Source of the DNA: an uncultured Campylobacterales bacterium
Lineage (GTDB): Bacteria > Campylobacterota > Campylobacteria > Campylobacterales > Arcobacteraceae
Assembly (NCBI GenBank): GCA_947494995.1
Contig: CANLWY010000006.1
Coordinates: 124,001-188,000 of the forward strand
Reading direction: 5' to 3'
Length of the DNA: 64,000 nucleotides
The position numbers were made by a program, and so were the translations under genes. The first letter of the stretch is position 1. Each line of letters begins with the position of its first letter. The notes beneath the pieces are model-generated. The model did not search any database. It saw nothing but the letters and a program-made list of their open reading frames with translations, and was not told the origin of the DNA. Of the stretch, positions 55,864-64,000 are shown piece by piece.

Positions 55864-57987
55864 ATGATACTATCCTCTATGAATAAAAAGAAAGAAATCC
55901 TAAAAGATATATTTGGACATAAAAACTTTAGAAGTTTTCAAGAAGAAGTTGTTGATTCTATATTGGAAAAAAAAGATATTTTAACTATTTTACCTACTGG
56001 TGGTGGAAAATCGCTTTGTTATCAACTTCCTACACTTTTAATGTCAGGGGTTACTGTTGTAATATCTCCTCTTATTGCACTTATGCAAGATCAGATAAAA
56101 GCTTTAAATGATTTAAATATTAAAGCTTCTATGATAAGTTCACTTCAAACAAATGAACAAAATAATAAAACCTTACAAGAATTATTAAATGCTGAGTTAA
56201 AGTTTATATATGTAGCACCTGAAAGATTTACTTCAAATGATTTTGTTGGAGTTTTACAAAGAGTTAATATAAACTATTTTGTAATAGATGAAGCTCATTG
56301 TGTATCTGCTTGGGGACATGAATTTAGAGCTGAGTATAGAAATCTTGATAGACTAAAAAAGTTTTTTCCAAATGTTAGTATTGCAGCTTTTACAGCAACT
56401 GCAACTAAAAAAGTTGAAGTAGATATTGCTTCTTGTTTAAATTTAGAAAATGCAAAACATTTTAGAGCAAAAACAAAAAGAGATAATCTTGAAATTTTAT
56501 GTGAACCTAGAATTTCAAATGGAAAAAAGCAGATATTAGACTTCTTAAAATCTCATAGAGGTTTATGTGGAATTATATATACCTTTACAAGAAAAGAGGC
56601 AGAAGGACTTGCAAAGTTCTTGTCTGAAGAAAACTTTTCTGCAAAAGCTTATCATGCTGGATTAAGTACTCAAATTAAAAATGAAGTTTTTGATGATTTT
56701 GTTTATGAAAAGATTGATATAGTTGTTGCAACAATTGCTTTTGGAATGGGTATTGATAAATCAAATATTAGGTTTGTAATTCATACTTCTTTACCTAAAA
56801 CATTAGAAAACTATTATCAAGAAATAGGGCGAGCTGGACGTGATGGAGAGACTTCATACACTTATTTATTATATTCAAAAGCTGATGAGGTAAAAAGAAA
56901 AATACAAATTGAAGAAGCAATTGATAACTCATACAAACAAACAGGACTTGATAAATTAGAGTTTATGTATAGATATTGTGTTTCAAGTAATTGTAGACAT
57001 AAAATTATTGCTTCATATTTTGAAGATGAAATAGATGATTGTAAAACTATGTGTGACAATTGTACAAAAGGGGAAGTTGAACTTGTAGATGTAAGTGTAG
57101 ATGCTCAAAAACTTTTATCTGCTATTTATAGAAGTGAACAAAGATTTGGAATAAATCATATAGTTGATATATTAAGAGGTTCAAAAAATCAGAAGCTTCT
57201 AGAGTTTGGACATGATAAATTATCTGTTTATAATATAGGACATGAAAAGAGTAAAAATGAATGGATAGCTATTTGTGATAAGTTAATTGATAATGAGGCT
57301 TTAGTTCTTGGAGAGTTTAGAGTTTTAAAAATTACAACTCTTGGGATGAATATATTAAAAGGGAAAGAGAAGGTTTTTATAGATAGTGATAAGCTTGGAC
57401 TTTTAGTAAAACAAAAAGAAGAAGAGATAGAACTTAGTTTTGATGATAAAATATTTGAAGAGTTTAAATCTTTAAGAAGAACAATAGCCCAAGAGAATTC
57501 TGTACCAGCTTATGTAATTTTTGGAGATAAAAGTTTAAAAGAGATGAGTCTCAAACTTCCAATTAATCAAGAAGAATTTTTAGTTATAAATGGTGTAGGA
57601 AAGGTAAAGTTTGAAAAGTATGGGAAACCTTTTTTAGAACTTTGTAAAAAAATAAAAGAAGAAAATAAAGAAGAGCTAGAAAATAGAGCTCCTTTAAAGA
57701 AATTAACCAAGACATATTTAGAGACTTTAGAATTAATTGAAAATGAAAAAACTCTAGAAGAGATTTCCCAGATGCGCACTTTAGGTATCGCATCTATTCT
57801 TAGCCATATCTCACTTTTATTTGAATATAATAAAATCTCAAAATCAAAAAAAGAAGAGCTTTTAGAACCATTAAAAATACCAGATGAAATAAAACAATGG
57901 ATTGAACATGGATTAGAGTATGAGAGCTTAAAAGAATTAAGACAATACTTGTATTTATATGAGTATCTAAGTAAGGAAAGTAATTGA
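55864..57987 (+). CDS. recQ: ATP-dependent DNA helicase RecQ
   Basis: A 707-residue RecQ helicase, longer than E. coli RecQ. It carries motif 0 F-R-S-F-Q, Walker A P-T-G-G-G-K-S near residue 45, the D-E-A-H box in V-I-D-E-A-H-C near 142, and motif [12 protein letters not shown] near 320. The zinc cluster is C-x5-C ... C-x3-C-x2-C near 375-400. An HRDC domain and a further C-terminal helical region follow. An alternative ATG at 55882 removes six residues and is equally credible. The 3' end overlaps thyA by 4 bp. Confidence 0.93.
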   Translation: MILSSMNKKKEILKDIFGHKNFRSFQEEVVDSILEKKDILTILPTGGGKSLCYQLPTLLMSGVTVVISPLIALMQDQIKALNDLNIKASMISSLQTNEQNNKTLQELLNAELKFIYVAPERFTSNDFVGVLQRVNINYFVIDEAHCVSAWGHEFRAEYRNLDRLKKFFPNVSIAAFTATATKKVEVDIASCLNLENAKHFRAKTKRDNLEILCEPRISNGKKQILDFLKSHRGLCGIIYTFTRKEAEGLAKFLSEENFSAKAYHAGLSTQIKNEVFDDFVYEKIDIVVATIAFGMGIDKSNIRFVIHTSLPKTLENYYQEIGRAGRDGETSYTYLLYSKADEVKRKIQIEEAIDNSYKQTGLDKLEFMYRYCVSSNCRHKIIASYFEDEIDDCKTMCDNCTKGEVELVDVSVDAQKLLSAIYRSEQRFGINHIVDILRGSKNQKLLEFGHDKLSVYNIGHEKSKNEWIAICDKLIDNEALVLGEFRVLKITTLGMNILKGKEKVFIDSDKLGLLVKQKEEEIELSFDDKIFEEFKSLRRTIAQENSVPAYVIFGDKSLKEMSLKLPINQEEFLVINGVGKVKFEKYGKPFLELCKKIKEENKEELENRAPLKKLTKTYLETLELIENEKTLEEISQMRTLGIASILSHISLLFEYNKISKSKKEELLEPLKIPDEIKQWIEHGLEYESLKELRQYLYLYEYLSKESN

Positions 57988-58847
57988 AACAATATTTAGA
58001 TTTATTAGACCATATTTTAACTAATGGTGTAAAAAAAGAGGATAGAACTGGAACTGGAACAACATCAGTTTTTGGTTATCAAATGAGATTTGATTTAAGT
58101 GAAGGTTTTCCATTAGTTACTACAAAAAAGACTCACCTAAAAGCTATTATCAGTGAACTTTTATGGTTTATTGAGGGTTCAACAGATGAAAGAAGATTAG
58201 CAGAAATTCATCATGGGGATTCAAGAGAGAATATAATTGGTAAAAAAACAGTATGGACTGCAAATGCAGATGCCCAAGGAAAAGATTTAGGTTATGTAAA
58301 CACTGATACAATAAAAGAATTAGGACCTGTTTATGGAGCTCAATGGAGATCTTGGATGGGAACTGATGGAAATGCAATTGACCAATTAAGCCAATTAATA
58401 AATTTAATAAAAACAAATCCTGATTCAAGAAGAATGATTCTTTCTGCTTGGAATGTTGGAGAGTTAGAGAAGATGGCTTTACCTCCTTGTCATACATTTT
58501 TCCAGTTTTATGTAGCAGAGGGTAAATTATCTTGTCAACTATATCAAAGAAGTGCGGATGTATTTTTAGGAGTACCTTTTAATATCGCTTCTTATGCACT
58601 GCTTACTATGATGATTGCACAAGTTTGTGATTTAGAAGTAGGAGATTTTGTACATACTTTTGGAGATGCACATATCTATTCTAATCATTACGAACAAGTG
58701 AATTTACAACTAACACGAAAACCATTTAATAAACCAACTATGAAAATCAATCCAGAGATTAAAGACATCAATGACTTTAAAATGGAAGATTTTGAATTAA
58801 TTGGATATGAATCTCATGAAGCGATAAAAGGAGTAATGGCAGTATGA
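57984..58847 (+). CDS. thyA: Thymidylate synthase
   Basis: A 287-residue folate-dependent thymidylate synthase. It has D-R-T-G-T-G-T near residue 17, R-R-M-I-L-S-A-W-N near 150, the catalytic Cys in L-P-P-C-H-T near 170, and [11 protein letters not shown] near 195. The start is TTG 57984 (overlap TTGA with the recQ stop), with AAGGAAAG in front. Coupled downstream to folA, which regenerates its folate cofactor. Confidence 0.97.
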   Translation: MKQYLDLLDHILTNGVKKEDRTGTGTTSVFGYQMRFDLSEGFPLVTTKKTHLKAIISELLWFIEGSTDERRLAEIHHGDSRENIIGKKTVWTANADAQGKDLGYVNTDTIKELGPVYGAQWRSWMGTDGNAIDQLSQLINLIKTNPDSRRMILSAWNVGELEKMALPPCHTFFQFYVAEGKLSCQLYQRSADVFLGVPFNIASYALLTMMIAQVCDLEVGDFVHTFGDAHIYSNHYEQVNLQLTRKPFNKPTMKINPEIKDINDFKMEDFELIGYESHEAIKGVMAV

Positions 58848-59347
58848 TAGTATCTATGATTGTAGCTTATGGAAAAAATTGGGAAATAGGTCTAAACAAC
58901 CAAATGTTATGGCATATTTCTGAGGACTTTAAAAATTTTAAAAAGATTACTTCTGGACACCATATTTTGATGGGAAGAAAAACTTTTGAATCAATTGGAA
59001 AACCACTTCCAAATAGAACCTCTTTAGTTCTAACTAGAGGTGAGTTTGAACATGAAGGTGTTCACACTTTTGATGATGTTCAAAAAGCTTTTAATTTTGC
59101 TAGAGAAGCTGGAGAAGAAGAGCTTTTTATAATTGGTGGAGCAAATATTTATGAAACACTATTTCCTTATGTTGACAAGATGTATTTATCTGAGGTTGAC
59201 TATGAAGGTGAAGCGGATGCTTATTTAAAAGAGATTGATTTTTCTACTTGGGATTTAGCACAACAAAAAAATTATGAAGCTATTTTAGAAGATGGCAAAT
59301 TAAAAACTCCTGCGTGGAAGTTTAAGGTTTGGGTTAAAAAAGATTAA
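58844..59347 (+). CDS. folA: Dihydrofolate reductase
   Basis: A 167-residue DHFR reducing dihydrofolate with NADPH. It has [11 protein letters not shown] at the start, L-W-H-I-S-E-D-F near residue 23 with the acidic catalytic residue, G-R-K-T-F-E-S-I-G near 46 and I-G-G-A-N-I-Y near 102. It overlaps thyA by 4 bp, a common pairing since ThyA produces its substrate. Confidence 0.96.
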   Translation: MIVSMIVAYGKNWEIGLNNQMLWHISEDFKNFKKITSGHHILMGRKTFESIGKPLPNRTSLVLTRGEFEHEGVHTFDDVQKAFNFAREAGEEELFIIGGANIYETLFPYVDKMYLSEVDYEGEADAYLKEIDFSTWDLAQQKNYEAILEDGKLKTPAWKFKVWVKKD

Positions 59348-59348
59348 T

Positions 59349-60137
59349 ATGAACTATGATGATATTGATTTTAATGAACTCTATATAAAACAAAAAGAAA
59401 ATTCTAGTTTTAAAATAAAATCCCAAGACGCATGGGATAAAAAAGCACCTTCAATGAATAAGAAGGTGCATAACTCAATCTATAATGAAGAATTCTTAAA
59501 CCTAATAGATACAAAGAATTGTAACTCTTTACTTGATGTTGGTTGTGGTGTAGGGAATTTATCATTACGTCTTGCATCAAAGCTTGATGAGGTATATTCT
59601 TTAGATTATTCACAAGGTATGCTTGATATCTTAGAACAAAATGCAAAAGAACAAAATTTTTTAAATATAAAAACAATAAATAGTTCATGGTATGATTCTT
59701 GGGAGGAGCTTCCAAAAGCTGATATAGTAATTGCTTCTAGATCAATGGAAGTAGTTGATATGAAAGAGGCTTTAGAGAAGCTAAATAACCAAGCTAATAA
59801 AAGGGTATATATCTCATTTAAAGTAGGTGGTTCTTTTTTAGACCAAGATATACTTGATGCCATGCAAAGAGAGATTGTAAAAAAGCCTGACTATATTTAT
59901 CTTGTAAATATACTTTATGGTATGGGAATAAATGCAAATGTAAACTTTGTAAGAAGTGAAGGGCGAAGTATTGTTTATAGTAGTGCAGAAGATTTTATAA
60001 AATCTGTTTCTTGGAGTATAGGTGAACTAAGTATTAATGAGGTTGATAGGCTTAAAAAATATTTTGATAAAATTGTAAAAGATAAAGAAAAGTCTGTTGA
60101 TTATATTAAGTGGGCTATTCTTTTTTGGGATAAATAA
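59349..60137 (+). CDS. Class I SAM-dependent methyltransferase
   Basis: A 262-residue methyltransferase. The SAM-binding motif L-L-D-V-G-C-G-V-G-N-L-S lies near residue 62, followed by acidic Y-S-L-D-Y-S near 85. The substrate is not apparent. It begins one base after the folA stop, so it belongs to the recQ-thyA-folA transcript. Confidence 0.8.
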   Translation: MNYDDIDFNELYIKQKENSSFKIKSQDAWDKKAPSMNKKVHNSIYNEEFLNLIDTKNCNSLLDVGCGVGNLSLRLASKLDEVYSLDYSQGMLDILEQNAKEQNFLNIKTINSSWYDSWEELPKADIVIASRSMEVVDMKEALEKLNNQANKRVYISFKVGGSFLDQDILDAMQREIVKKPDYIYLVNILYGMGINANVNFVRSEGRSIVYSSAEDFIKSVSWSIGELSINEVDRLKKYFDKIVKDKEKSVDYIKWAILFWDK

Positions 60138-60265
60138 TTTAAAACTTCAATGTTCTTAATATAATATTAAAGTTTGACTTATACACACGCAATCTATTTT
60201 TAACTTCACATAATGAATAGAGTATAATAGAAACTAGAAGAATACATATAAAAATTGTTTCAAAT

Positions 60266-61579
60266 TTATTGATATAGTTTAAAAGAACTACTCTCTTTCA
60301 ATAAACCTAGTTTTTTTAATCTAAGTTTTATCACAGAACGAGATACTTTATATTTTTGCATTAGAGGAGAACTAATATTAATAAATAATTCGTGATTACA
60401 TTTTTGATTATCTAAATATATAAAACCAAAACCTTTATCTCTTAATTGGTATTTTTCAACATATTGAATAAAGTCTTTTAAGAAACTTTCTTCAGGTAGT
60501 AGTAAATATGACGCAAATTGATTAGCTTGCCATTCCATTTGAATAATATCTTTTATACCTATTCCAGAGGGGCTTTCTAAATCATATTCATTTTCATTGT
60601 AGAAATTTTCTTTTAACATATATTTTGAATGTCCTAAAAAATAATGAGCTAATTCATGTGCAATTGTAAATCGTGTTCTTGCTAATGTTTTACACTGTTT
60701 ATTATCAATACAAATCTTATTTTTTTTAAAATCAATTGTCCCTAAAATACCTTGATTTAAATTTTGATTGTATAGAGTTTTTAAATTATGTGATTTTTCT
60801 AGAAAATTTGTAAGTGCATATAAATCTACTTTTCCATCTTGATAATTAATATCTAATAAGACATCATTTGTTAATTTTTTAATTTCTAAATTATCAATAT
60901 ATTTTACAAGATTTTGATTCCCTATAAAATTTGTTTTAATATTTTCTAAAGATTTTTTTAAAGGCTCATCTAATTTATATTCAATCAGGTTTGTAATGAA
61001 TAATATAAATGAATTTGTATATTCATTTTTAAAAAAGGAATTACAGTCAAAAAAGTTATTTATATATGAATCGGTTCTAAGATTTTTGTATACACTATCT
61101 TTAATAGTTTCTGCATATTTGTAAGATACTAAATTTGATGGTGAACGAGTTAAAATCCAAGTTAAGTCATCTTGGTTTCTATATCTTAGTAAACCAATAC
61201 CTTTAGATTTAGAGAAATTAAATGAACCTTCTTGAAAAGCATTTGATGAAACAATAATTGCTTTTGTATTTCCTCCTGAAATTTGTTCAATTTTTTGATA
61301 AAATTCTTCTACATCATCAACAGGCACTCTGTGATTATAATCTTTACATTCAATAATTATAAGTATAGAATATTTATTTTGATTAGGTAAATATAATTCA
61401 ATTGCAATATCAAAAATAATATCTTTTAATCTATCTTTTGAGAAATAACCTTTTTTTTTAAAGATTTTACAATATTCTTTTTCAGCGAAAAATCTATTTT
61501 CATTTATTTCATTCTGGAAATATTTGAAGACCTCATTTTCAAATTTATTACCTATTAAAGTAGTGTTTTTTTTATTCAT
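60266..61579 (-). CDS. PD-(D/E)XK nuclease-like / ImmA-IrrE metallopeptidase fusion
   Basis: A 437-residue protein as annotated here. Residues 1-145 look like an Mrr-type nuclease fold: G-N-K-F-E-N-E-V-F near residue 10, an acidic Asp near 57 and the E-C-K catalytic pair at about 77-79. Residues about 270-365 hold an ImmA/IrrE zinc peptidase: H-E-L-A-H at 308-312, then E-W-Q-A-N-Q-F-A-S-Y-L-L-L-P near 349. The last 60 residues look helical and DNA-binding. ATG 61657 adds 26 hydrophobic residues; ATG 61579, behind AGGA, is preferred. It stands alone in an AT-rich stretch without the usual XRE partner. A defence or stress-response role is suggested but not shown. Confidence 0.7.
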   Translation of the reverse strand: MNKKNTTLIGNKFENEVFKYFQNEINENRFFAEKEYCKIFKKKGYFSKDRLKDIIFDIAIELYLPNQNKYSILIIIECKDYNHRVPVDDVEEFYQKIEQISGGNTKAIIVSSNAFQEGSFNFSKSKGIGLLRYRNQDDLTWILTRSPSNLVSYKYAETIKDSVYKNLRTDSYINNFFDCNSFFKNEYTNSFILFITNLIEYKLDEPLKKSLENIKTNFIGNQNLVKYIDNLEIKKLTNDVLLDINYQDGKVDLYALTNFLEKSHNLKTLYNQNLNQGILGTIDFKKNKICIDNKQCKTLARTRFTIAHELAHYFLGHSKYMLKENFYNENEYDLESPSGIGIKDIIQMEWQANQFASYLLLPEESFLKDFIQYVEKYQLRDKGFGFIYLDNQKCNHELFINISSPLMQKYKVSRSVIKLRLKKLGLLKESSSFKLYQ

Positions 61580-61921
61580 TTTTACTGTTCCTAAATAAAT
61601 AAAACTATTTATTTCCTTAATTATAAATTTATAGTAAGAGAAACCACCTAGTAGCATTTATTCAATGAATTTTATTTGTATCTTATAGAAATTAGCCTTA
61701 ATATAATAAAGTAATAGATTTTATAGGTTTTAAATTATATATTAGGTTTATAAATTTAGGTGATTAAAATAGTATCTGTTAAAATAAGATAAGAATATAA
61801 ACCTTCTTATCTTATAAAATATTATATTGATGAGTTCATTTTCATAAATTTAATATTAAGAAATCTATTTTAATCTTTTATTTCTACAAGTATTATATTC
61901 TTAAAAGTGAAATTATATACT
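61580..61921. other. AT-rich gap with one hairpin
   Basis: No ORF with a ribosome site is seen. A perfect 12-bp stem lies at 61784-61815 (ATAAGATAAGAA with TTCTTATCTTAT, 8-nt loop). It could terminate the reductase transcript, which ends about 100 bp away on the minus strand. Confidence 0.5.
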
Positions 61922-63496
61922 TTATTTTTCTAACTCTACAGTGTTTAAATAGTCTTTAAATGTATTTTGACCTAAGTTATCTTCTTCATATGATGTTATT
62001 AGATTTTCTATAAAAGATACAACTTTTGATGCTTCAATTTTAATACCTGCTTTATGAGCAATTCTACTATCTTTTGTTCCTTCTAAGTGTCCACCTAAAA
62101 GAACATCATATCCTTCTACTCTGTTGCCTTGTTCATCTCTTACTTTTGTACCAACAAATCCTATATCTGCTATTTGTGGATGAGAACAAGCATTCCCACA
62201 TCCTGAGATTCCTATCATTACACTTTCATTAAAGTCAGGAACTCTTTTTTCTAGTTCTTTTACAACTCCTTTTGCATATTCTTTAGTCTCAGTAATTCCA
62301 AATTTACAAAACTGTTTTCCTGTACATGATTGTAATCTAGCTCTAAACGGCGTAGGATTATATGGATAACCTAATGCATCAATTTCATCTGCTAAAGCTT
62401 GAGCCTCTTCATCTTTAACTCCATAGATAATAAAATCTTGAGTTGATGTAAGAGTTAATCCTTTTACATTGTATTTCTTACAAAGGTCACTTATAGTTTG
62501 AAAGTCGCTTCCTTCAATTCTTCCTGAGTTTGTAGCAAAGCCAATAAATGATTCACCTTCTTGTTTTGCTTTATGTATTCCAAAATGATTTCTTTTTTCA
62601 AAAGATGTAATTTTTGGTTCTACTAAACCTTCTTGTAAAGAGTATCCTATTCTTGTCTCAATCTCTTCAACAAATTTTTCTAAGCCCCATTCATTTACTA
62701 AGTGTCTAACTCTTGCTTTATTTCTATTTGCTCTGTTTCCATACTCTCTAAATATTTCAGCACATGCAACTGTTACATCTTTTACTTGAGTCTCTTTTAC
62801 ATATCTATTTGCTCTATAAGCAATTTGCTTAGATTTAGAAAGACCACCTGCTACTGTTAAGTCAAATAATACTTCACCTTCTTCAGTTTTAAATGCAGTA
62901 AATGCTACATCTTGAACTTCATGGGCTGCCGAATGTTTTCCACATCCTGAGATACCAGTTTTATATTTTCTTGGAAAATTACAAAACCTATCATCATTTT
63001 TATCAAAATATGTATCCACTTCTTTTACTAAATTAGAGACATCAATAATCTCTTCTGGGTCAATTCCTGCAACAGGTGAAGTCATAATTGGTCTTGGACC
63101 ATCTCCTGATGCCATTCTAGAAGTTAATCCTACAGAATCTAATAAGTCAAAGATTGCTGGAATATCTTTAATTTGAATAAAGTGGAACTGTACATTTTGT
63201 CTTACTGTAAAGTCAACTAATCCTTGGGCATACTCTTGTCCTATTTTTGCCATAACTTCAAGTTGTTCTAAATTCATTTTTGCATCAACAATCTTGATTC
63301 TTTTCATAAAATATTTTTTATCTTCTAGGTCTTCATGGTTTATATGTGGGTACATACCATACCATTTTAATAATCCAATATATTCATCACTTAAAGGAAT
63401 ACCTTCTTGTGCTTCTTTATACATATCTTCAATTACTCTAAGAGGATTTCTTGATGCTTTTAATTGTTCTACTGCTGATAATTCTTTTTCTGACAT
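61922..63496 (-). CDS. Siroheme nitrite/sulfite reductase (ferredoxin-dependent type)
   Basis: A 524-residue reductase with the two-repeat siroheme fold. The first half contains R-Q-N-V-Q-F-H-F near residue 100 and the A-S-G-D-G-P-R-P-I-M substrate loop near 130. The [4Fe-4S]-siroheme cysteines are in C-T-G-K-Q-F-C near residue 390 (C-x5-C) and G-C-G-N-A-C-S near 435 (C-x3-C). That is the plan of NirA-type nitrite reductase and assimilatory sulfite reductase. Which it is cannot be decided from this sequence alone. The Alvin-type ferredoxin gene at 29744 is not adjacent but could be a donor (inference). Confidence 0.88.
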   Translation of the reverse strand: MSEKELSAVEQLKASRNPLRVIEDMYKEAQEGIPLSDEYIGLLKWYGMYPHINHEDLEDKKYFMKRIKIVDAKMNLEQLEVMAKIGQEYAQGLVDFTVRQNVQFHFIQIKDIPAIFDLLDSVGLTSRMASGDGPRPIMTSPVAGIDPEEIIDVSNLVKEVDTYFDKNDDRFCNFPRKYKTGISGCGKHSAAHEVQDVAFTAFKTEEGEVLFDLTVAGGLSKSKQIAYRANRYVKETQVKDVTVACAEIFREYGNRANRNKARVRHLVNEWGLEKFVEEIETRIGYSLQEGLVEPKITSFEKRNHFGIHKAKQEGESFIGFATNSGRIEGSDFQTISDLCKKYNVKGLTLTSTQDFIIYGVKDEEAQALADEIDALGYPYNPTPFRARLQSCTGKQFCKFGITETKEYAKGVVKELEKRVPDFNESVMIGISGCGNACSHPQIADIGFVGTKVRDEQGNRVEGYDVLLGGHLEGTKDSRIAHKAGIKIEASKVVSFIENLITSYEEDNLGQNTFKDYLNTVELEK

Positions 63497-63547
63497 TTTT
63501 TCCCTATTTGTATTTTTGATTGTTTAGTATATCTTTTATAATATTTA

Positions 63548-63591
63548 TATTTAGTGTTTATTTAGTGTTTATTTAGTGTTTATTTAGTGTT
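63548..63591 (-). repeat. Four perfect 11-bp tandem repeats upstream of the reductase gene
   Basis: TATTTAGTGTT is repeated four times without change (63548, 63559, 63570, 63581). On the gene's strand the unit reads AACACTAAATA, ending 52 bp before the start codon at 63496. The 11-bp period equals about one helix turn, so this could be a tandem activator site. It could also be a simple repeat able to vary in copy number. Confidence 0.75.
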
Positions 63592-63675
63592 TTTTTCATT
63601 TTATAAGTAAATTTTTTAATAAATATATTAGATAAAAAAGTTTACATGTCTATATACGAAGTAATTCTAGTTAGC

Positions 63676-63708
63676 TAGAATAAGAAGGAAAGTTTCCTTC
63701 TTATTCTA
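63676..63708 (-). terminator. Hairpin at the end of the glycosyltransferase gene
   Basis: TAGAATAAGAAGG (63676-63688) pairs with CCTTCTTATTCTA (63696-63708) over 13 bp. It overlaps the glycosyltransferase stop codon and probably marks its transcript end. Confidence 0.6.
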
Positions 63709-63999
63709 TAAGATGTTTAATTGATGAGCTAACTCATCAGCAATTCTTTTATAGTTTCTAATATCAAGAAGTCTATTTTGACCTCTTCTTCCTATAAGTG
63801 TTACATCTTCTTTAGAAAGTGATATGATATCTTCAATTTTCTCTTTTATAGAATTTTTTGTAAATTTACAAAACCATGCGTCATGTTCATCTGTAAATAG
63901 AGTATTATTGTTTGCATTATTTGTCATAATACAAGGAATACCAGAAGCATAATAATCCATAATTTTAACAGGTGTTGAAGTATTAAATAGTGGTATTTC
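63706..63999 (-). CDS. Glycosyltransferase family 4-like protein, C-terminal fragment
   Basis: The frame is open to the window edge and gives 97 codons of the C-terminus. It has S-T-P-V-K-I-M-D-Y-Y-A-S-G-I-P near the top, the GT4 donor-binding pattern (P-x-K-x-x-E-Y-x-A-S-G-x-P) with Asp in place of Glu. The rest is a helix-rich tail. It probably transfers a sugar in surface polysaccharide synthesis. The ATG at 63960 is internal, not the start; the N-terminal domain lies outside the window. Confidence 0.75.
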   Translation of the reverse strand, partial: EIPLFNTSTPVKIMDYYASGIPCIMTNNANNNTLFTDEHDAWFCKFTKNSIKEKIEDIISLSKEDVTLIGRRGQNRLLDIRNYKRIADELAHQLNIL

Positions 64000-64000
64000 T

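Noticed and set aside
57567-57992. Minus-strand ORF of 141 codons inside recQ
   Set aside because: Low-complexity Phe/Ser-rich antisense translation of the recQ end; no start signal.

Overview
The window looks like chromosomal DNA of an Arcobacteraceae bacterium (Arcobacter sensu lato, Campylobacterota). This is inferred from the strong AT bias, short intergenic gaps, many Cache/CHASE/PAS sensor kinases with an AHQWRQPL-type H-box, NnrS, the AcnD/PrpF methylcitrate pathway and the overall gene content. No rRNA, tRNA, CRISPR array, insertion sequence or prophage was seen. Most of the window is housekeeping sequence interleaved with signalling genes.

Layout. 1-7.0 kb: an alcohol/aldehyde oxidation block, with the 3' end of pqqE, a type II NADH dehydrogenase-like flavoprotein, a VOC protein, a FIST-domain histidine kinase with an OmpR-type regulator, an ExaC-like aldehyde dehydrogenase and a DUF779 protein. 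Arrays of 11-bp direct repeats stand in front of both the flavoprotein and the aldehyde dehydrogenase. 7.0-8.7 kb: MidA-like methyltransferase and RraA-family protein. 8.8-12.5 kb: oxidative-stress cluster katG, dps, trxA and a 2-Cys peroxiredoxin. 12.7-19.4 kb: OmpA-like lipoprotein, pyruvate kinase, Cache histidine kinase, TolC-like protein and ArgD-like aminotransferase. 19.5-26.6 kb: an HD-GYP response regulator, pyrB, the pabB/pabC-like pair, a LapG-like protease, an SspB-like protein, azlCD and a degenerate receiver protein with a cysteine cluster. 26.6-30.0 kb: yceD-rpmF-plsX-fabH, ndk and a ferredoxin. 30.3-35.1 kb: second peroxiredoxin, rho and metNIQ. 35.1-42.4 kb: UDG-like protein, murI, dnaX (with an apparent +1 frame break near its 3' end), a DsbA-like protein, hemC, an isochorismatase-family hydrolase and NnrS. 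42.5-49.8 kb: methylcitrate cycle prpB-prpC-acnD-prpF with a divergent unfamiliar DNA-binding protein. 49.8-52.2 kb: LysE exporter, TetR regulator, EamA transporter and a 30-residue membrane peptide; five near-identical palindromes lie at two strong promoters. 52.4-60.1 kb: CHASE kinase and GGDEF regulator, then recQ-thyA-folA-methyltransferase. 60.3-64 kb: a nuclease/ImmA-peptidase fusion, a siroheme nitrite/sulfite reductase with four perfect 11-bp tandem repeats upstream, and a truncated glycosyltransferase.

The best candidates for undescribed biology are: (i) the FIST kinase/regulator with 11-bp operator arrays on aldehyde and NADH oxidation genes; (ii) the multi-operator TetR circuit controlling a transporter and a tiny membrane peptide; (iii) the dnaX frame break; (iv) a 20-bp element shared by two unlinked peroxiredoxin genes; (v) an unfamiliar candidate regulator of the methylcitrate cycle; and (vi) a PD-(D/E)XK-ImmA/IrrE fusion. 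All assignments come from reading the sequence and recalling families; no database search was run, and all regulatory links are inference.
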